DNA of 43,689 bases, taken from NCBI RefSeq assembly GCF_020829445.1, contig NZ_JAIVFV010000047.1, forward strand, positions 1 to 43,689, in the 5' to 3' direction. This document shows, one piece after another, positions 31,981 through 41,686 of the stretch (positions are counted from its first letter, which is position 1; the number at the start of each line of letters is the position of its first letter). The notes beneath the pieces were generated by a model. It saw only the letters and a program-made list of their open reading frames with translations, was not told the DNA's origin and did no database searches. The position numbers were made by a program, and so were the translations under genes. The stretch comes from Nostoc sp. CHAB 5836 (GTDB taxonomy: Bacteria > Cyanobacteriota > Cyanobacteriia > Cyanobacteriales > Nostocaceae).

Positions 31981-32305
31981 AAAATTGAGCATTGGGCAGG
32001 GCTATTTCATTCTCATCTAGCCCGCCTCAGAATGAATTCACCAGTCTAATAGCGAAAGCCCGCCTCAGAATGAATTCTGAGTCTAATAGCGAAAGTCGTC
32101 TAAAGACGACTGAGAAAAGGTTATAGTCCGTTTTAACGGACTTCAGCTATGAGTCCGGAACTTCAGTTCCGGGCGGTTTATGTCTAGAATGAAATAACCT
32201 TGGAGCATTGAGCATTGGGCATTGAGCATTGGAAACAGGCAGAGGGAGAGAATTCGCAGCTTTTAACTCCTAACTCCCAACTCCTAATTCCTAACTCCTA
32301 ACTCC
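31981..32305. other. Intergenic region with hairpin cluster and tandem repeats
   Basis: Besides the hairpin cluster (32022-32180), there are GAGCATTGGGCATT repeats (about 32203-32232) and AACTCCTAACTCC heptamer-like units (about 32266-32303) running into the 3' end of the glycosyltransferase gene. No gene. Confidence 0.6.
32022..32180. repeat. Cluster of short hairpins (covarying family, copy 1)
   Basis: Consecutive hairpins: GTCGTCTAAAGACGAC, AGTCCGTTTTAACGGACT and CCGGAACTTCAGTTCCGG, preceded by two copies of CCCGCCTCAGAATGAATTC with TCTAATAGCGAAAG. A related cluster with different stem sequences lies at 39726-39862. Confidence 0.65.
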
Positions 32306-33736
32306 CTATTCCCCATTCCCAGTATGCAAGGTTTTCACCCATTTCAATCGCTTTGGTCTTACGGACATCCGGGCTGTAGTACTGCTCATCACGACTAACC
32401 AATGCAACATATATAAACTGCCGCGCAGGGTTTGCACCAGCATCAAAAAATATGTAGAAAGTGAGAATTTCTGATCTTGGCGTATGCGCCTTAGACCTGT
32501 AAACATCCCTACCATCGACATAGAAATGGACAAGCCTGTGATCGGACTTAACATTGGTGGACGATGACGAGCGATCGCCATTAATAAATCTGGTACTGCT
32601 GCTGTCGGCAAGATATACATAATCAGCAGAAAAATCAGCAAATCCCAGCTTTTCCGCGTTCCCATGCGGTTTTTGAGAATTAAATCCCAATAATCCAAAT
32701 AGCGTTGATAACCGCCTTCTGCCCAACGGTTGCGCTGATGCCAAAGTGCGATCGCACTTGTCACTCCTTCTTCTTGCACTGCTGGATGGAAAACACACTC
32801 AATATCCCATTTCTCCAAATGTAAGCGGATTGTCAAATCCAAATCATCGGTAATGGTTTCCTCATTCCAGCCACCGCAGCTTTTCAAGGCTGAACGCCGG
32901 ACAAATTGACCATTACCCCGTAGTTCACCAATGCCACCAAGGGCAGTTCGCTGTTGCTGAAACCAGGTATCAAGAGCCATTTCGGCCATTTGACCCTTAG
33001 TCCAAAAGTTTTCTTTAGCGTTGGCGTTCGCGTTAGCGTCTGCTTGCAGAATCGCTTTTCGCACCTGCACCGCCCCCACCTTTTCTCTTTGAAATAAAGG
33101 TATTACCTGTTGCAGTAAGTCTGGTGTCACTTGGGCATCAGCATCAAATACTGCTATGATGTCACCTTTTGTCAGGGGCAATACCTGATTCAACGCCCCC
33201 GATTTGCCACCACTAGCTTCTGCTGAACGCCTTAGTACTTTCAGTTGCTCGTGTTTGTCTTCTAGTTCTGCTAATAAATGTGGCGTGCTATCACTGCTGT
33301 GATCGTCAATAATCCATACTTCGTACTCCCCACCTGGATATTCCAGATTACAAAGATTTTTGACTAATTTAGCAATTACCGCTTCCTCATTTTTCGCAGC
33401 CACCAGCACAGATACAAAGGGCAAATCTCCCTGTATTTCTTTTGGATAGCGACGAGATTTAGTAAACACTACCACCAAAGCATGAAATCCTAGAATGGTG
33501 GTCAGTCCTAGAATAAAAATAGAAGCCCAAGAAACTAAATGTAGAGCGATCGTGCCACTCCAGACGATAGTCAAGACTAGAGCCGCTTTGCGTCTACGAC
33601 CTTGAAACCGGCGTGTTAGAGACACAGGATCTGTTTCTAACACTGACTCCTCATTTACTGATAGGTCAGATAACAAGGAGTTGAGCGGCTCAAGCTCTTG
33701 ATAAGAATCTTCTTCGGGCCAGGAATTCGCTGGCAT
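32306..33736 (-). CDS. Membrane-bound family 2 glycosyltransferase
   Basis: Predicted 476-residue inner-membrane processive-type glycosyltransferase. Two N-terminal helices (about 52-95) precede the GT-A domain: FVSVLVAAKNEEAVIAKLV, then EVWIIDDHSSDSTPHLL, the DxD motif FDADAQV, the acceptor-site GGIGELRGNGQFVRR and TDDLDL, and the QRNRW motif (QxxRW signature of cellulose-synthase-like enzymes). Further helices follow (about 360-450). It should polymerise or transfer a sugar from a nucleotide donor to make an exopolysaccharide or glycolipid; product unknown. Single gene; tandem repeat reaches its 3' end. The overlapping 166-codon frame at 32298-32798 is a shadow. Confidence 0.92.
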   Translation of the reverse strand: MPANSWPEEDSYQELEPLNSLLSDLSVNEESVLETDPVSLTRRFQGRRRKAALVLTIVWSGTIALHLVSWASIFILGLTTILGFHALVVVFTKSRRYPKEIQGDLPFVSVLVAAKNEEAVIAKLVKNLCNLEYPGGEYEVWIIDDHSSDSTPHLLAELEDKHEQLKVLRRSAEASGGKSGALNQVLPLTKGDIIAVFDADAQVTPDLLQQVIPLFQREKVGAVQVRKAILQADANANANAKENFWTKGQMAEMALDTWFQQQRTALGGIGELRGNGQFVRRSALKSCGGWNEETITDDLDLTIRLHLEKWDIECVFHPAVQEEGVTSAIALWHQRNRWAEGGYQRYLDYWDLILKNRMGTRKSWDLLIFLLIMYILPTAAVPDLLMAIARHRPPMLSPITGLSISMSMVGMFTGLRRIRQDQKFSLSTYFLMLVQTLRGSLYMLHWLVVMSSTTARMSVRPKRLKWVKTLHTGNGE

Positions 33737-34469
33737 AGGTTAGGTTACTTGATTCCAAAATCAGTATTTGTCTACAGTTAGTAATTTTACGGACAAATAT
33801 CCCTAAGCTACTTTTTCCGATATTAATCGGAATGGGCAAACTGCAATACCCGCTATCCCTAAGCCAAAAGCCTCTGGGAATACCTTTGTTGTCACCGCCA
33901 CTCTGGGTAATTACCTACCATGAACCACCTTTGCCACTCTTAAACAGAGGCTTGATTCCTTTAATAGCCAACTTGGGCAGGAAGCTTGTAGAGTCAGACT
34001 TTCTCTAATGAGAACTCCGGTTTGGGCAAAGTAATAGCAGCTTGTTTGTTGGGAGAAACTGCAATAACGATATCCAACACTTTTAGGACTTACGCAACTG
34101 GCATATTATTTTGAGTTTGTAGTGAGGACTTTAGTCCTCTTTCATCAGGGCTGTTCGCGGAGCGTTCCCGCAGGGTAGCCCTGACTAGAAACCAAAAGCT
34201 TTTATTTTTTGTGACACTTGCGTAAGTCCTAACTTTACAGTCGGAATTTTTAATGTTATCGTTCTCAGCTTCGATAAAAGTTAATGCAGCATCATTGTAA
34301 CCGAAATTTTAATATTTCTTAGCAATAACTTTATTTATTGGGTATTTGGCATGGGGCATTGCTTATTTCTCCCTATTGCCCCACTATGTGCTTTAGACAA
34401 ATCTTTTGGGAATACTACTAACAGCCACTAATATCCGCAGTTGCCAACCAAATTGAGGAGTATTTAACA
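33737..34469. other. Long intergenic region with one miniature element
   Basis: No gene recognised. It contains the element at 34086-34229, otherwise unremarkable AT-rich sequence. A GAGGAG ribosome site precedes the gene at 34470. Confidence 0.5.
34086..34229. repeat. GGACTTACGCA-family miniature element, 144 bp, TA-flanked
   Basis: Inverted ends GGACTTACGCAA and TTGCGTAAGTCC, flanked by TA on both sides. The interior has the hairpins AGGACTTTAGTCCT and GGGCTGTTCGCGGAGCG with CCCGCAGGGTAGCCC. It is nearly identical to the reverse complement of 41498-41663 except for a ~22-bp insertion in the latter. Confidence 0.85.
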
Positions 34470-34844
34470 ATGTCTATTGAGCAACTCCAGCCTGCCACTC
34501 AACAACAAGCCAGTGTTTACTTACCTTACGTTCAAGGCACTAAGCGCAACTTCTTACCCTATGCCATCAGTCTTTATCAAAAAGGGGTCTTGGAGGGGCA
34601 GAGGAAGATAGAAGCCAGTGAACATATCCCCTTTGTCGCCTCTTGGAATGTCGCTACTTTACCCTCAGATTTAACTCGTTGCCGAATCCAGTTTGACGGC
34701 AAGGCTGACCTGAGTTACGAACTGATGATGGCTAGTTTTGAGTTGATTAATTTTTTAATCGAACTTATGGAAAACTATAAACGTCATCGCGTGACCGATT
34801 TTTCACAAGGGTTTTACCGTAAGCTACTGCGTATAGACGATTGA
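34470..34844 (+). CDS. Conserved-looking protein of unknown function, 124 residues
   Basis: Predicted 124-residue cytosolic protein that I do not recognise. A strong ribosome site (GAGGAG, 9 nt before the ATG) and balanced codon use support it as real. The N-terminus is Gln-rich (QLQPATQQQASVYLPYVQGT). The middle has PFVASWNVATLPSDLTRCRI, and the C-terminal half is helical (ELMMASFELINFLIELMENY) ending in basic residues (RKLLRIDD). No membrane segment or signal peptide. It is isolated: a leftward antitoxin-like gene follows 37 bp after its stop. Function unknown. Confidence 0.75.
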   Translation: MSIEQLQPATQQQASVYLPYVQGTKRNFLPYAISLYQKGVLEGQRKIEASEHIPFVASWNVATLPSDLTRCRIQFDGKADLSYELMMASFELINFLIELMENYKRHRVTDFSQGFYRKLLRIDD

Positions 34845-34881
34845 GTGAACTCTAGGACTTCCACCACCGCCAGGTAACGTG

Positions 34882-35085
34882 TCATGCTAAACGTCGGTAC
34901 AATTCGGCATTTTTCTTCAGCACATAGTTGGCTGCTTGAGCAAACTCCCTCGTCGGGTGACTGAGCCAGTCTTCTATCCTGGCACGTAACAAATCTTCAA
35001 GCGAGATACCACTCTCTCGTGCTAGTGCTTGCAGCTTCTGCAATTGTTCATCGGAAATGTCGATCGTGATCGAAGCCACAGCCAT
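34882..35085 (-). CDS. Small antitoxin-like DNA-binding protein (no toxin partner seen)
   Basis: Predicted 67-residue protein. It opens MAVASITIDISDEQLQKLQA, a ribbon-helix-helix-like N-terminus, with LARESGISLEDLLRARIEDW and a C-terminal VLKKNAELYRRLA. That tail resembles antitoxins that precede Doc/Fic-type toxins in cyanobacteria (from memory). Here no toxin gene follows: the next 37 bp reach the end of the convergent gene at 34844. The start is set by AAGGAG 5 nt before the ATG at 35085; a longer frame starting at 35199 adds 38 residues with no ribosome site. Confidence 0.7.
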   Translation of the reverse strand: MAVASITIDISDEQLQKLQALARESGISLEDLLRARIEDWLSHPTREFAQAANYVLKKNAELYRRLA

Positions 35086-35374
35086 TACTCCTTGAATGCT
35101 AGGAAAGTGTAGCATTATTAGTGTTTTAAGTCTCTGTGACAGGCGATCGCGATCTTTATTCTTGCTTGCGATCGCAGAGCGTGTCAAAGATAATCGCACC
35201 TAATATCCTAAAATATCATCAAAAAGCGATCGCATCCAGATTTGTCAGAGAGAAACCGTAATTACGCGCTTGGCGATCGCCTTGATAATGCAATTCAGAT
35301 TTTGGGAAACCCGATCAGATAACTAGGGAATAGAGTTAAGATTGATTTATATAGCTCGATAAGAGAATTTAAAG

Positions 35375-35590
35375 ATGTTGAATGCAGTAGAGTTTCAAGC
35401 AAAGATTCAAAATGGTTTAATTCATATTCCTGATGAGTATAAACAAGAATTGGGAGAAGGAGATGATATTAAAGTAATTGTTTTGGTGAGGAAAAAATCA
35501 TTTCCCAAAAAAGACATAATTGATGAGTTGACTGAAAATCCCGTTCAAGTGAATGGTGTACTCAGCCGTGAAGAAATTTATAGTCGCTAG
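35375..35590 (+). CDS. Antitoxin-like protein of a PIN-type module
   Basis: Predicted 71-residue protein. It opens MLNAVEFQAKIQNGLIHIPD, then EYKQELGEGDDIKVIVLVRK, a short swapped-hairpin-like N-terminus typical of small antitoxins, with a basic then acidic C-terminal tail (DIIDELTENPVQVNGVLSRE). The remains of a PIN-domain toxin follow directly downstream in the usual antitoxin-toxin order. The toxin is broken, so this may be an orphan antitoxin or simply a neutralised module. A weak purine-rich ribosome site (AAGAGAA) lies about 9 nt upstream. Confidence 0.75.
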   Translation: MLNAVEFQAKIQNGLIHIPDEYKQELGEGDDIKVIVLVRKKSFPKKDIIDELTENPVQVNGVLSREEIYSR

Positions 35591-35593
35591 TCG

Positions 35594-36041
35594 ACGAGTG
35601 ACAATAGAGATTTTATTGATACAAATGTTTGGCTCTATCGTTTATTTGATGACAAAAAGATAGAAGTGGCAGAAAGAGACAGAAAGAGACAGAAAGCGTA
35701 ATATTGCTATTTCAATTACGTCAAATGAAAGAATAATTATCAGTACGCAGGTTGCGAATGAGGTTTCTGCTAATTTGCTGAAAAAAGCAGCTTTTAACGA
35801 AGAGCAAATCAAAGCTGTGATTCAATCGTTTTACCGTCGCTGTACTGTGGTAGAGTTCAACTTAAATATTTTTGAATCTGCATCGGATATCCGCAGTCGA
35901 TATAATTTCTCTTTTTGGGATGGTTTAATTGTTGCTTGTGCGTTGTCCGCAAGAGCAAGTATTCTTTATTCTGAAGATATGCAGCATGGGTTAACAGTAG
36001 CTGGTCAATTAGAAATTGTGAATCCGTTTAAACCAAGGTAG
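35594..36041 (+). pseudogene. PIN-domain toxin broken by a 10-bp tandem duplication
   Basis: Two frames join into a PIN protein. Before the break: SDNRDFIDTNVWLYRLFDDK (IDTN is the first PIN acidic motif); after it: IISTQVANEVSANLLKKAAF, then SFWDGLIVACALSARASILY with the later acidic motifs in FWDGLIVA and SEDMQHG. The break is an exact tandem duplication of AGAAAGAGAC (35671-35680 and 35681-35690), adding 10 bp and shifting the frame by +1. Removing one unit restores AERDRKRNIAISITSNERII. The expected start also seems lost: the frame opens with ACG AGT GAC where an ATG would be expected. It lies directly after the antitoxin gene. Inactive as read, unless the duplication reverts. Confidence 0.8.
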
Positions 36042-36227
36042 AGAGGTTACTTGAAATCCTGCTTGGTTAAGAATATTTGTAGCGACTGTCTTAAAAGTCA
36101 AGCGATCGCTAACAGAAAACCGGGACTGAGAACAACAGCCTGCCTAGATTGAAGACGATAGACTTTTTATAAGAGTAATTTTTACAAAAACTCGAATTTC
36201 CCAACATTTCAAAGCAGGTATGGGGCA

Positions 36228-38138
36228 ATGGTGCGATTAAAATTGTGGCAATGGGTAGTCTTAGCAATCCCCATCGCTTTCATGATCATTTTCTTACTGG
36301 TATCCGCCGGTTCACAAATTCATGCGTGGGGTATTAGTTGGATTTGGGGTGTATTCACCCTTTTATTCGTTGGTTGGCGTTGGCTATTAGTGAAATGGAC
36401 TCAACCAGTTGTTAACCAAGTGGAAGGTGTATTAGCCCAAATCCGCGAAGAACTGGAATCGACCGCAGAAGATACAGTAGGTCTACCAGTGGGAAGTGAT
36501 GTCACAAAGCTTTCAGAAACTGCACTCCAAGAAATTCTCCAAGCAGCACAAAGCGATCGCCCCATTTGGGAAGACTGGCAAATTTTTTGGAAGCGATGCC
36601 AAGATTTAGTCGTAGCGATCGCTCACATCTACAACCCTCAAATTCAATATCCCTTGCTGAATATTTACGTCCCCCAAGCTTACGGGCTGATTCGGGGAAC
36701 GGTGGATGATATGGATCAGTGGATGCAAAAGTTATCTCCAGTCCTCAATCAGGTAACAGTTGGACAAGCATACCAAGGATATGAAGTCTACCGGAAGTTG
36801 GAACCATCGGCTCGGAAATTCTGGCGTGTTTGGAACTGGGCACAGTGGCTTTTAAATCCGGTGGCGGCGGTGGCAAAACAAGCCAGCCAGGGTTACAGTA
36901 ACCAAGCAACTCAGCAATTGTTGGGAAATTTGAGCCAGTTATTCCGAGAAGCTGCTTTGAGAAACTTATGCCGACAGGCGATCGCTCTTTACGGACGTAC
37001 CCCAGTTTCAGCATCCCCACCAACACCAACTTTACCGAAAGCAAAAACCCAAACACTCCGAGAAATCTTGACTCCAGCTCAACCAGCCAAGGCGGTTGAG
37101 GAAAAACCCGTGAATATTCTCTTGGTGGGGCGCACGGGGTCGGGAAAAAGTAGTCTGATTAACACGCTATTTCAGGCGGATCTTGCAGCCGTTGATGTTT
37201 TGCCCAGTACTGATCGCATTCAGAATTATCAATGGCAGACTGAAAGTGGGGAAACCCTGACCCTTTGGGATACACCTGGTTATGAACAAGTCAACCGTGC
37301 CGATTTCCGAAATCTGGTGCTTGATTACGCCATCAATGCAGATTTGCTGCTGTTAACTACTCCAGCTCTCGATCCGGCTCTGCAAATGGATGTAGACTTT
37401 TTGGAAGATATAAAAGCAGAAGTTGCAGATTTACCTGCGATCGCCATCGTCACTCAAGTAGATCGTCTGCGTCCGATCCGCGAATGGCAACCACCTTATG
37501 ATTGGGAATGGGGCGATCGTGCCAAGGAAATTGCCATTAGAGAAGCCACCGAGTATCGCGCCAAGCTGCTGGGAAACTTTTGTAATCTAGTTCTACCGGT
37601 GGTTACAAGTGACAGCAAAACCAATCGAGTTCCTTGGGGAGTGGAGGCGCTATCGTTGGGATTAGTAGATGCGATCGCACCTACCAAGCAACTCCGTCTC
37701 GCCCGCTTTTTGCGTAACCTAGAAGCCCGCATCGTCGCCGCCGCCAAAATCATCGACCACTACACCTTCCAAATGGCGACAACACAGGGACTAACGGCAT
37801 TGCTCAAAAGTCCCGTCCTCCAGTTTGTTTCTACGCTCTCAACCGGGTCTCCAGCCCTAGCAGATATGCTGCAAGAGCAAATTCCCGTAGAACAGTTGCC
37901 GATTGTCATTGGTAAACTTCAAATGGGATATGACCTTTTCTCGCTCTTGAATACAGCTAACTCGAAGCGGCTCAACTTTGAATTACTATCTCTGTGGCCG
38001 CTACTGCTGGAAAACTCCGTTTCACCCGATCGCAACGCCTGGGCATTTGGTCACGCCCTAGTGGAATACTGGACTCAAAATCTAACGGTTGAACAACTCC
38101 GGGAGCGATTTGAGTATTATTTAGCGATCGCCAAGTAA
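36228..38138 (+). CDS. Membrane-associated GTPase
   Basis: Predicted 636-residue protein. Two N-terminal hydrophobic helices (about 8-55, including WVVLAIPIAFMIIFLLVSAG) anchor it in a membrane. A helical region follows, then a GTPase domain (about 290-450) with P-loop GRTGSGKSSL, switch II DTPGYE and base-recognition TQVD (G4, T/NKxD variant). The remainder is helical, including QGLTALLKSPVLQFVSTLST, which may contact membranes. It resembles the YcjX/Era-like GTPases common in cyanobacteria (DUF697-type relatives), but the exact subfamily is not assigned. Function unknown; stress or division roles are suggested for relatives. Ribosome site unclear. Confidence 0.85.
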   Translation: MVRLKLWQWVVLAIPIAFMIIFLLVSAGSQIHAWGISWIWGVFTLLFVGWRWLLVKWTQPVVNQVEGVLAQIREELESTAEDTVGLPVGSDVTKLSETALQEILQAAQSDRPIWEDWQIFWKRCQDLVVAIAHIYNPQIQYPLLNIYVPQAYGLIRGTVDDMDQWMQKLSPVLNQVTVGQAYQGYEVYRKLEPSARKFWRVWNWAQWLLNPVAAVAKQASQGYSNQATQQLLGNLSQLFREAALRNLCRQAIALYGRTPVSASPPTPTLPKAKTQTLREILTPAQPAKAVEEKPVNILLVGRTGSGKSSLINTLFQADLAAVDVLPSTDRIQNYQWQTESGETLTLWDTPGYEQVNRADFRNLVLDYAINADLLLLTTPALDPALQMDVDFLEDIKAEVADLPAIAIVTQVDRLRPIREWQPPYDWEWGDRAKEIAIREATEYRAKLLGNFCNLVLPVVTSDSKTNRVPWGVEALSLGLVDAIAPTKQLRLARFLRNLEARIVAAAKIIDHYTFQMATTQGLTALLKSPVLQFVSTLSTGSPALADMLQEQIPVEQLPIVIGKLQMGYDLFSLLNTANSKRLNFELLSLWPLLLENSVSPDRNAWAFGHALVEYWTQNLTVEQLRERFEYYLAIAK

Positions 38139-38157
38139 TTTGTCTGCGTTATCGCTT

Positions 38158-38655
38158 TTATTTCATTAAATCATCTGTGGTAGGCTCACCCGGATAAAAG
38201 CGATCGCTCAGAATTTCCTCAAAAAGATATAAACATTGCTGGGGAAAAGTTGAGAGTGGCAGATTTGTTTCTCCTGATGCTAAATCCCTACTGTTTTGAT
38301 ATGATTCCTGGAGTGCTTCTTCAAGGTAAGGCTTCAGACTAGGATTCTCGCTCAACAACCTAAGAATTTCCCGTCGTTCTACTCTAATTGTGGCTAACCA
38401 GCTACGACTGCGTTGCTTTGGTTGATATTCCCATTTTAGCAAATATCCAATTAATATACTAAGACGATTTCTCAATTCTTGGCGTTCCTTTCTTCCCAAA
38501 GATTCAATTTCCTCAATTAAATTGAGCAGGTCAAGCTGGTTCCATTGGTGATAACGCAAAAGGTTAGCCTGTTCTTGAGTCCAAGTGTAAAAGTCATTTT
38601 CGTAGAGATTTGGCATCAGGTTTACCGCAGGTTGTCCGGTTTGTGGTATCTGCAT
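38158..38655 (-). CDS. DUF29 domain protein
   Basis: Predicted 165-residue cytosolic protein. The family pattern is clear: YENDFYTWTQEQANLLRYHQ, then LDLLNLIEEIESLGRKERQE, LRNRLSILIGYLLKWEYQP and RSRSWLATIRVERREIL. DUF29 proteins are very abundant in cyanobacteria and have no established function. The reading frame may start at Met1 or at Met14 (MPNLYEND), where homologues usually begin; no ribosome site decides. Convergent with the GTPase gene (19 bp apart). Confidence 0.9.
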   Translation of the reverse strand: MQIPQTGQPAVNLMPNLYENDFYTWTQEQANLLRYHQWNQLDLLNLIEEIESLGRKERQELRNRLSILIGYLLKWEYQPKQRSRSWLATIRVERREILRLLSENPSLKPYLEEALQESYQNSRDLASGETNLPLSTFPQQCLYLFEEILSDRFYPGEPTTDDLMK

Positions 38656-38675
38656 ATGTCAAGAGTTTTTATCTA

Positions 38676-38812
38676 TTAAGTAAGTCGGCAAAAATAAACT
38701 AAACTATAATTATCAAACGTCAATACACCTTAAACCCTTATAAATGACGAAGGACAAATGACAAATGACAGCCTTAGCCAGTTAGCTTTATTTACGTCGC
38801 TCTACTTACTTA
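38676..38812 (+). repeat. ~130-bp heptamer-carrying dispersed element, copy d
   Basis: Starts TAAGTAAGTCGGCAAAAATA and ends TTTACGTCGCTCTACTTACTTA, imperfectly inverted. The interior has CAATACACCTTAAACCC, ACAAATG heptamers and GCCTTAGCCAGTTAGC. The right end supplies the TAA stop of the HigA-like gene. Confidence 0.8.
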
Positions 38813-39136
38813 GCAAACAACTGTTGTCCGAGCTTGCTTGCGGTCTTCAGGTTTTCGTTTGATGACAATCTCTACATCATTATCTAAATCATTCAAAAAG
38901 TGAAATAATCTATCAATTGAAAAGCCTGAAAGTCTGCCTCTCACCAATGCTGAAATTTTGGGTTGATCAATTCCTAAAAGTTCAGCAGCTTGGACTTGTG
39001 TTAATTTACGGAAAGTGATTGCTTCACTGATTTTACGTGCTAGTTCAGCTTTCACTAATCTTTCTTCAGAATTAGGTAGACCTAAGTCAGTAAATACATT
39101 TCCACTGCTAATATAAACGCTATTTTCTTTACTCAC
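38810..39136 (-). CDS. HigA-like antitoxin (XRE family)
   Basis: Predicted 108-residue helix-turn-helix protein that should neutralise the toxin encoded just upstream and repress the operon. The HTH is clear (AITFRKLTQVQAAELLGIDQ, then PKISALVRGRLSGFSIDRLF), and the family's LVKAELARKISEAI precedes it. The order toxin then antitoxin, 4 bp apart, is that of HigBA systems. A dispersed element ends in its last codons, giving stop TAA. Its start is supported by the AAAGAAGTGAG purine-rich stretch before it. Function by analogy. Confidence 0.88.
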   Translation of the reverse strand: MSKENSVYISSGNVFTDLGLPNSEERLVKAELARKISEAITFRKLTQVQAAELLGIDQPKISALVRGRLSGFSIDRLFHFLNDLDNDVEIVIKRKPEDRKQARTTVVC

Positions 39137-39140
39137 TTCT

Positions 39141-39518
39141 TTACTCCTTTTCTTTAGTAGCTTGTTCCGAATAGTCTTCCTGGGCAGCTTTTAACCTCTT
39201 TTTTACTAAATCTATATCTTGTTGTGATGTAGCAATACCATGTTTTGACTTCTTTTGAAATGCGTGTAATAAGTAGACAAAGCCCGCAAATTTTACAGTG
39301 TACACTGCTCGGTATGTATCTCCATCATAATCATCTACAACCTCTAAAACCCCGCCTCCTTTAAAATTGCGCAAGGGTTTTGCATCGGGATGCTTACGAC
39401 CATGTTGTGCTACATCAAGGGCATAACCCATTACGTCTTGTACGTCTTCAGGGAACTCCTTCAAGTCATCTAAAGCGCTTCCAATCCATTTGAGAGCTTT
39501 TTGGTGCGTTTGGCTCAT
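39141..39518 (-). CDS. HigB/Gp49-like toxin (RelE/ParE superfamily)
   Basis: Predicted 125-residue toxin of the phage Gp49-like type, a RelE-fold mRNA interferase family. Matching segments: ALKWIGSALDDLKEFPEDVQ, DVMGYALDVAQHGRKHPDAK, then TYRAVYTVKFAGFVYLLHAF and the basic QKKSKHGIATSQQDIDLVKK, where catalytic Lys/Arg/His residues lie. The antitoxin gene is 4 bp downstream. Both genes are apparently intact, so this is a complete module in contrast to the broken PIN pair at 35.4 kb. Confidence 0.9.
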   Translation of the reverse strand: MSQTHQKALKWIGSALDDLKEFPEDVQDVMGYALDVAQHGRKHPDAKPLRNFKGGGVLEVVDDYDGDTYRAVYTVKFAGFVYLLHAFQKKSKHGIATSQQDIDLVKKRLKAAQEDYSEQATKEKE

Positions 39519-40038
39519 GTAATAGTTAGTATGCTAGATATAGCATATTATGTCAATAAGTAAATCAGTTGTATCAAAACTAGTACACCACTACCAGCTA
39601 TTTCTCAATTTAGAGGATTTTCTTACAGCAGAAATCATGTATTTGAACCACATCTGTCGTCAGGGCACAGCATTGCTCATTGGTGTCTACTTTTGCTATA
39701 AATCTCTTATCTGTTGGCTGACACGCCCGCCCTGAAATAAATTTCAGCGGCTCATAGCTAAAGTCTACTGAAGTAGACTAAAAATTTTTCCGATTATTTA
39801 GTCATCTAAAAGATGACTTGAGCTGTTAGCAAGGAACTTCAGTTCCTTGCGGGACTTTCATGTTAAGTTGACACCAATGAGCATTGTTCTGCCCCTACCC
39901 CGTGGTCTATTTACCTGAAAATAGCTGTAAATTACTTTCTCTAGAATGCGCGAAGCCTGCACCCTGTTGACTCAAGACATTTACACACCCAATGTCAACC
40001 CCAGGCTGATTACTACTGGACTTTAGAGTATTGGAGAG
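39519..40038. other. Intergenic region with hairpin cluster
   Basis: Holds the hairpin cluster 39726-39862. A GACAACTAAA-like AT-rich stretch near 39520-39560 probably contains the toxin-antitoxin promoter. Nothing else recognised. Confidence 0.5.
39726..39862. repeat. Cluster of short hairpins (covarying family, copy 2)
   Basis: CTGAAATAAATTTCAG, AGTCTACTGAAGTAGACT, GTCATCTAAAAGATGAC and GCAAGGAACTTCAGTTCCTTGC in series. The layout parallels the cluster at 32022-32180, but the stem sequences differ in matched pairs. Confidence 0.65.
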
Positions 40039-41497
<1,459 letters not shown>

Positions 41498-41663
41498 GGA
41501 CTTACGCAAGTGTCACAAAAAATAAAAGCTTTTAGTTGGTAGTAAGGGCTACCCTACGGGAACGCTCCGCGAACAGCCCTGATGAAAGAAGACTTTAGTC
41601 CTCTCTTCGAGACGCACTCGCGTTCACTACAAACTCAAAATAATATGCCAGTTGCGTAAGTCC
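41498..41663. repeat. GGACTTACGCA-family miniature element, 166 bp, TA-flanked
   Basis: Ends GGACTTACGCAA and TTGCGTAAGTCC with TA on both sides. It is the reverse complement of 34086-34229 with a 22-bp extra segment (containing GAGACGCACTCGCGTT) that also occurs in the hairpin loop near 19.7 kb. It ends 23 bp before the aminotransferase ATG. Confidence 0.85.
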
Positions 41664-41686
41664 TATAGTATATTTTGTCACAGCTT

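Noticed and set aside
32298..32798. 166-codon frame overlapping the GT2 gene
   Set aside because: Shadow of the well-supported glycosyltransferase frame; no family motif.
39550..39735. 61-codon rightward frame
   Set aside because: No ribosome site; ends in the hairpin-repeat cluster; overlaps the likely promoter of the toxin-antitoxin pair.
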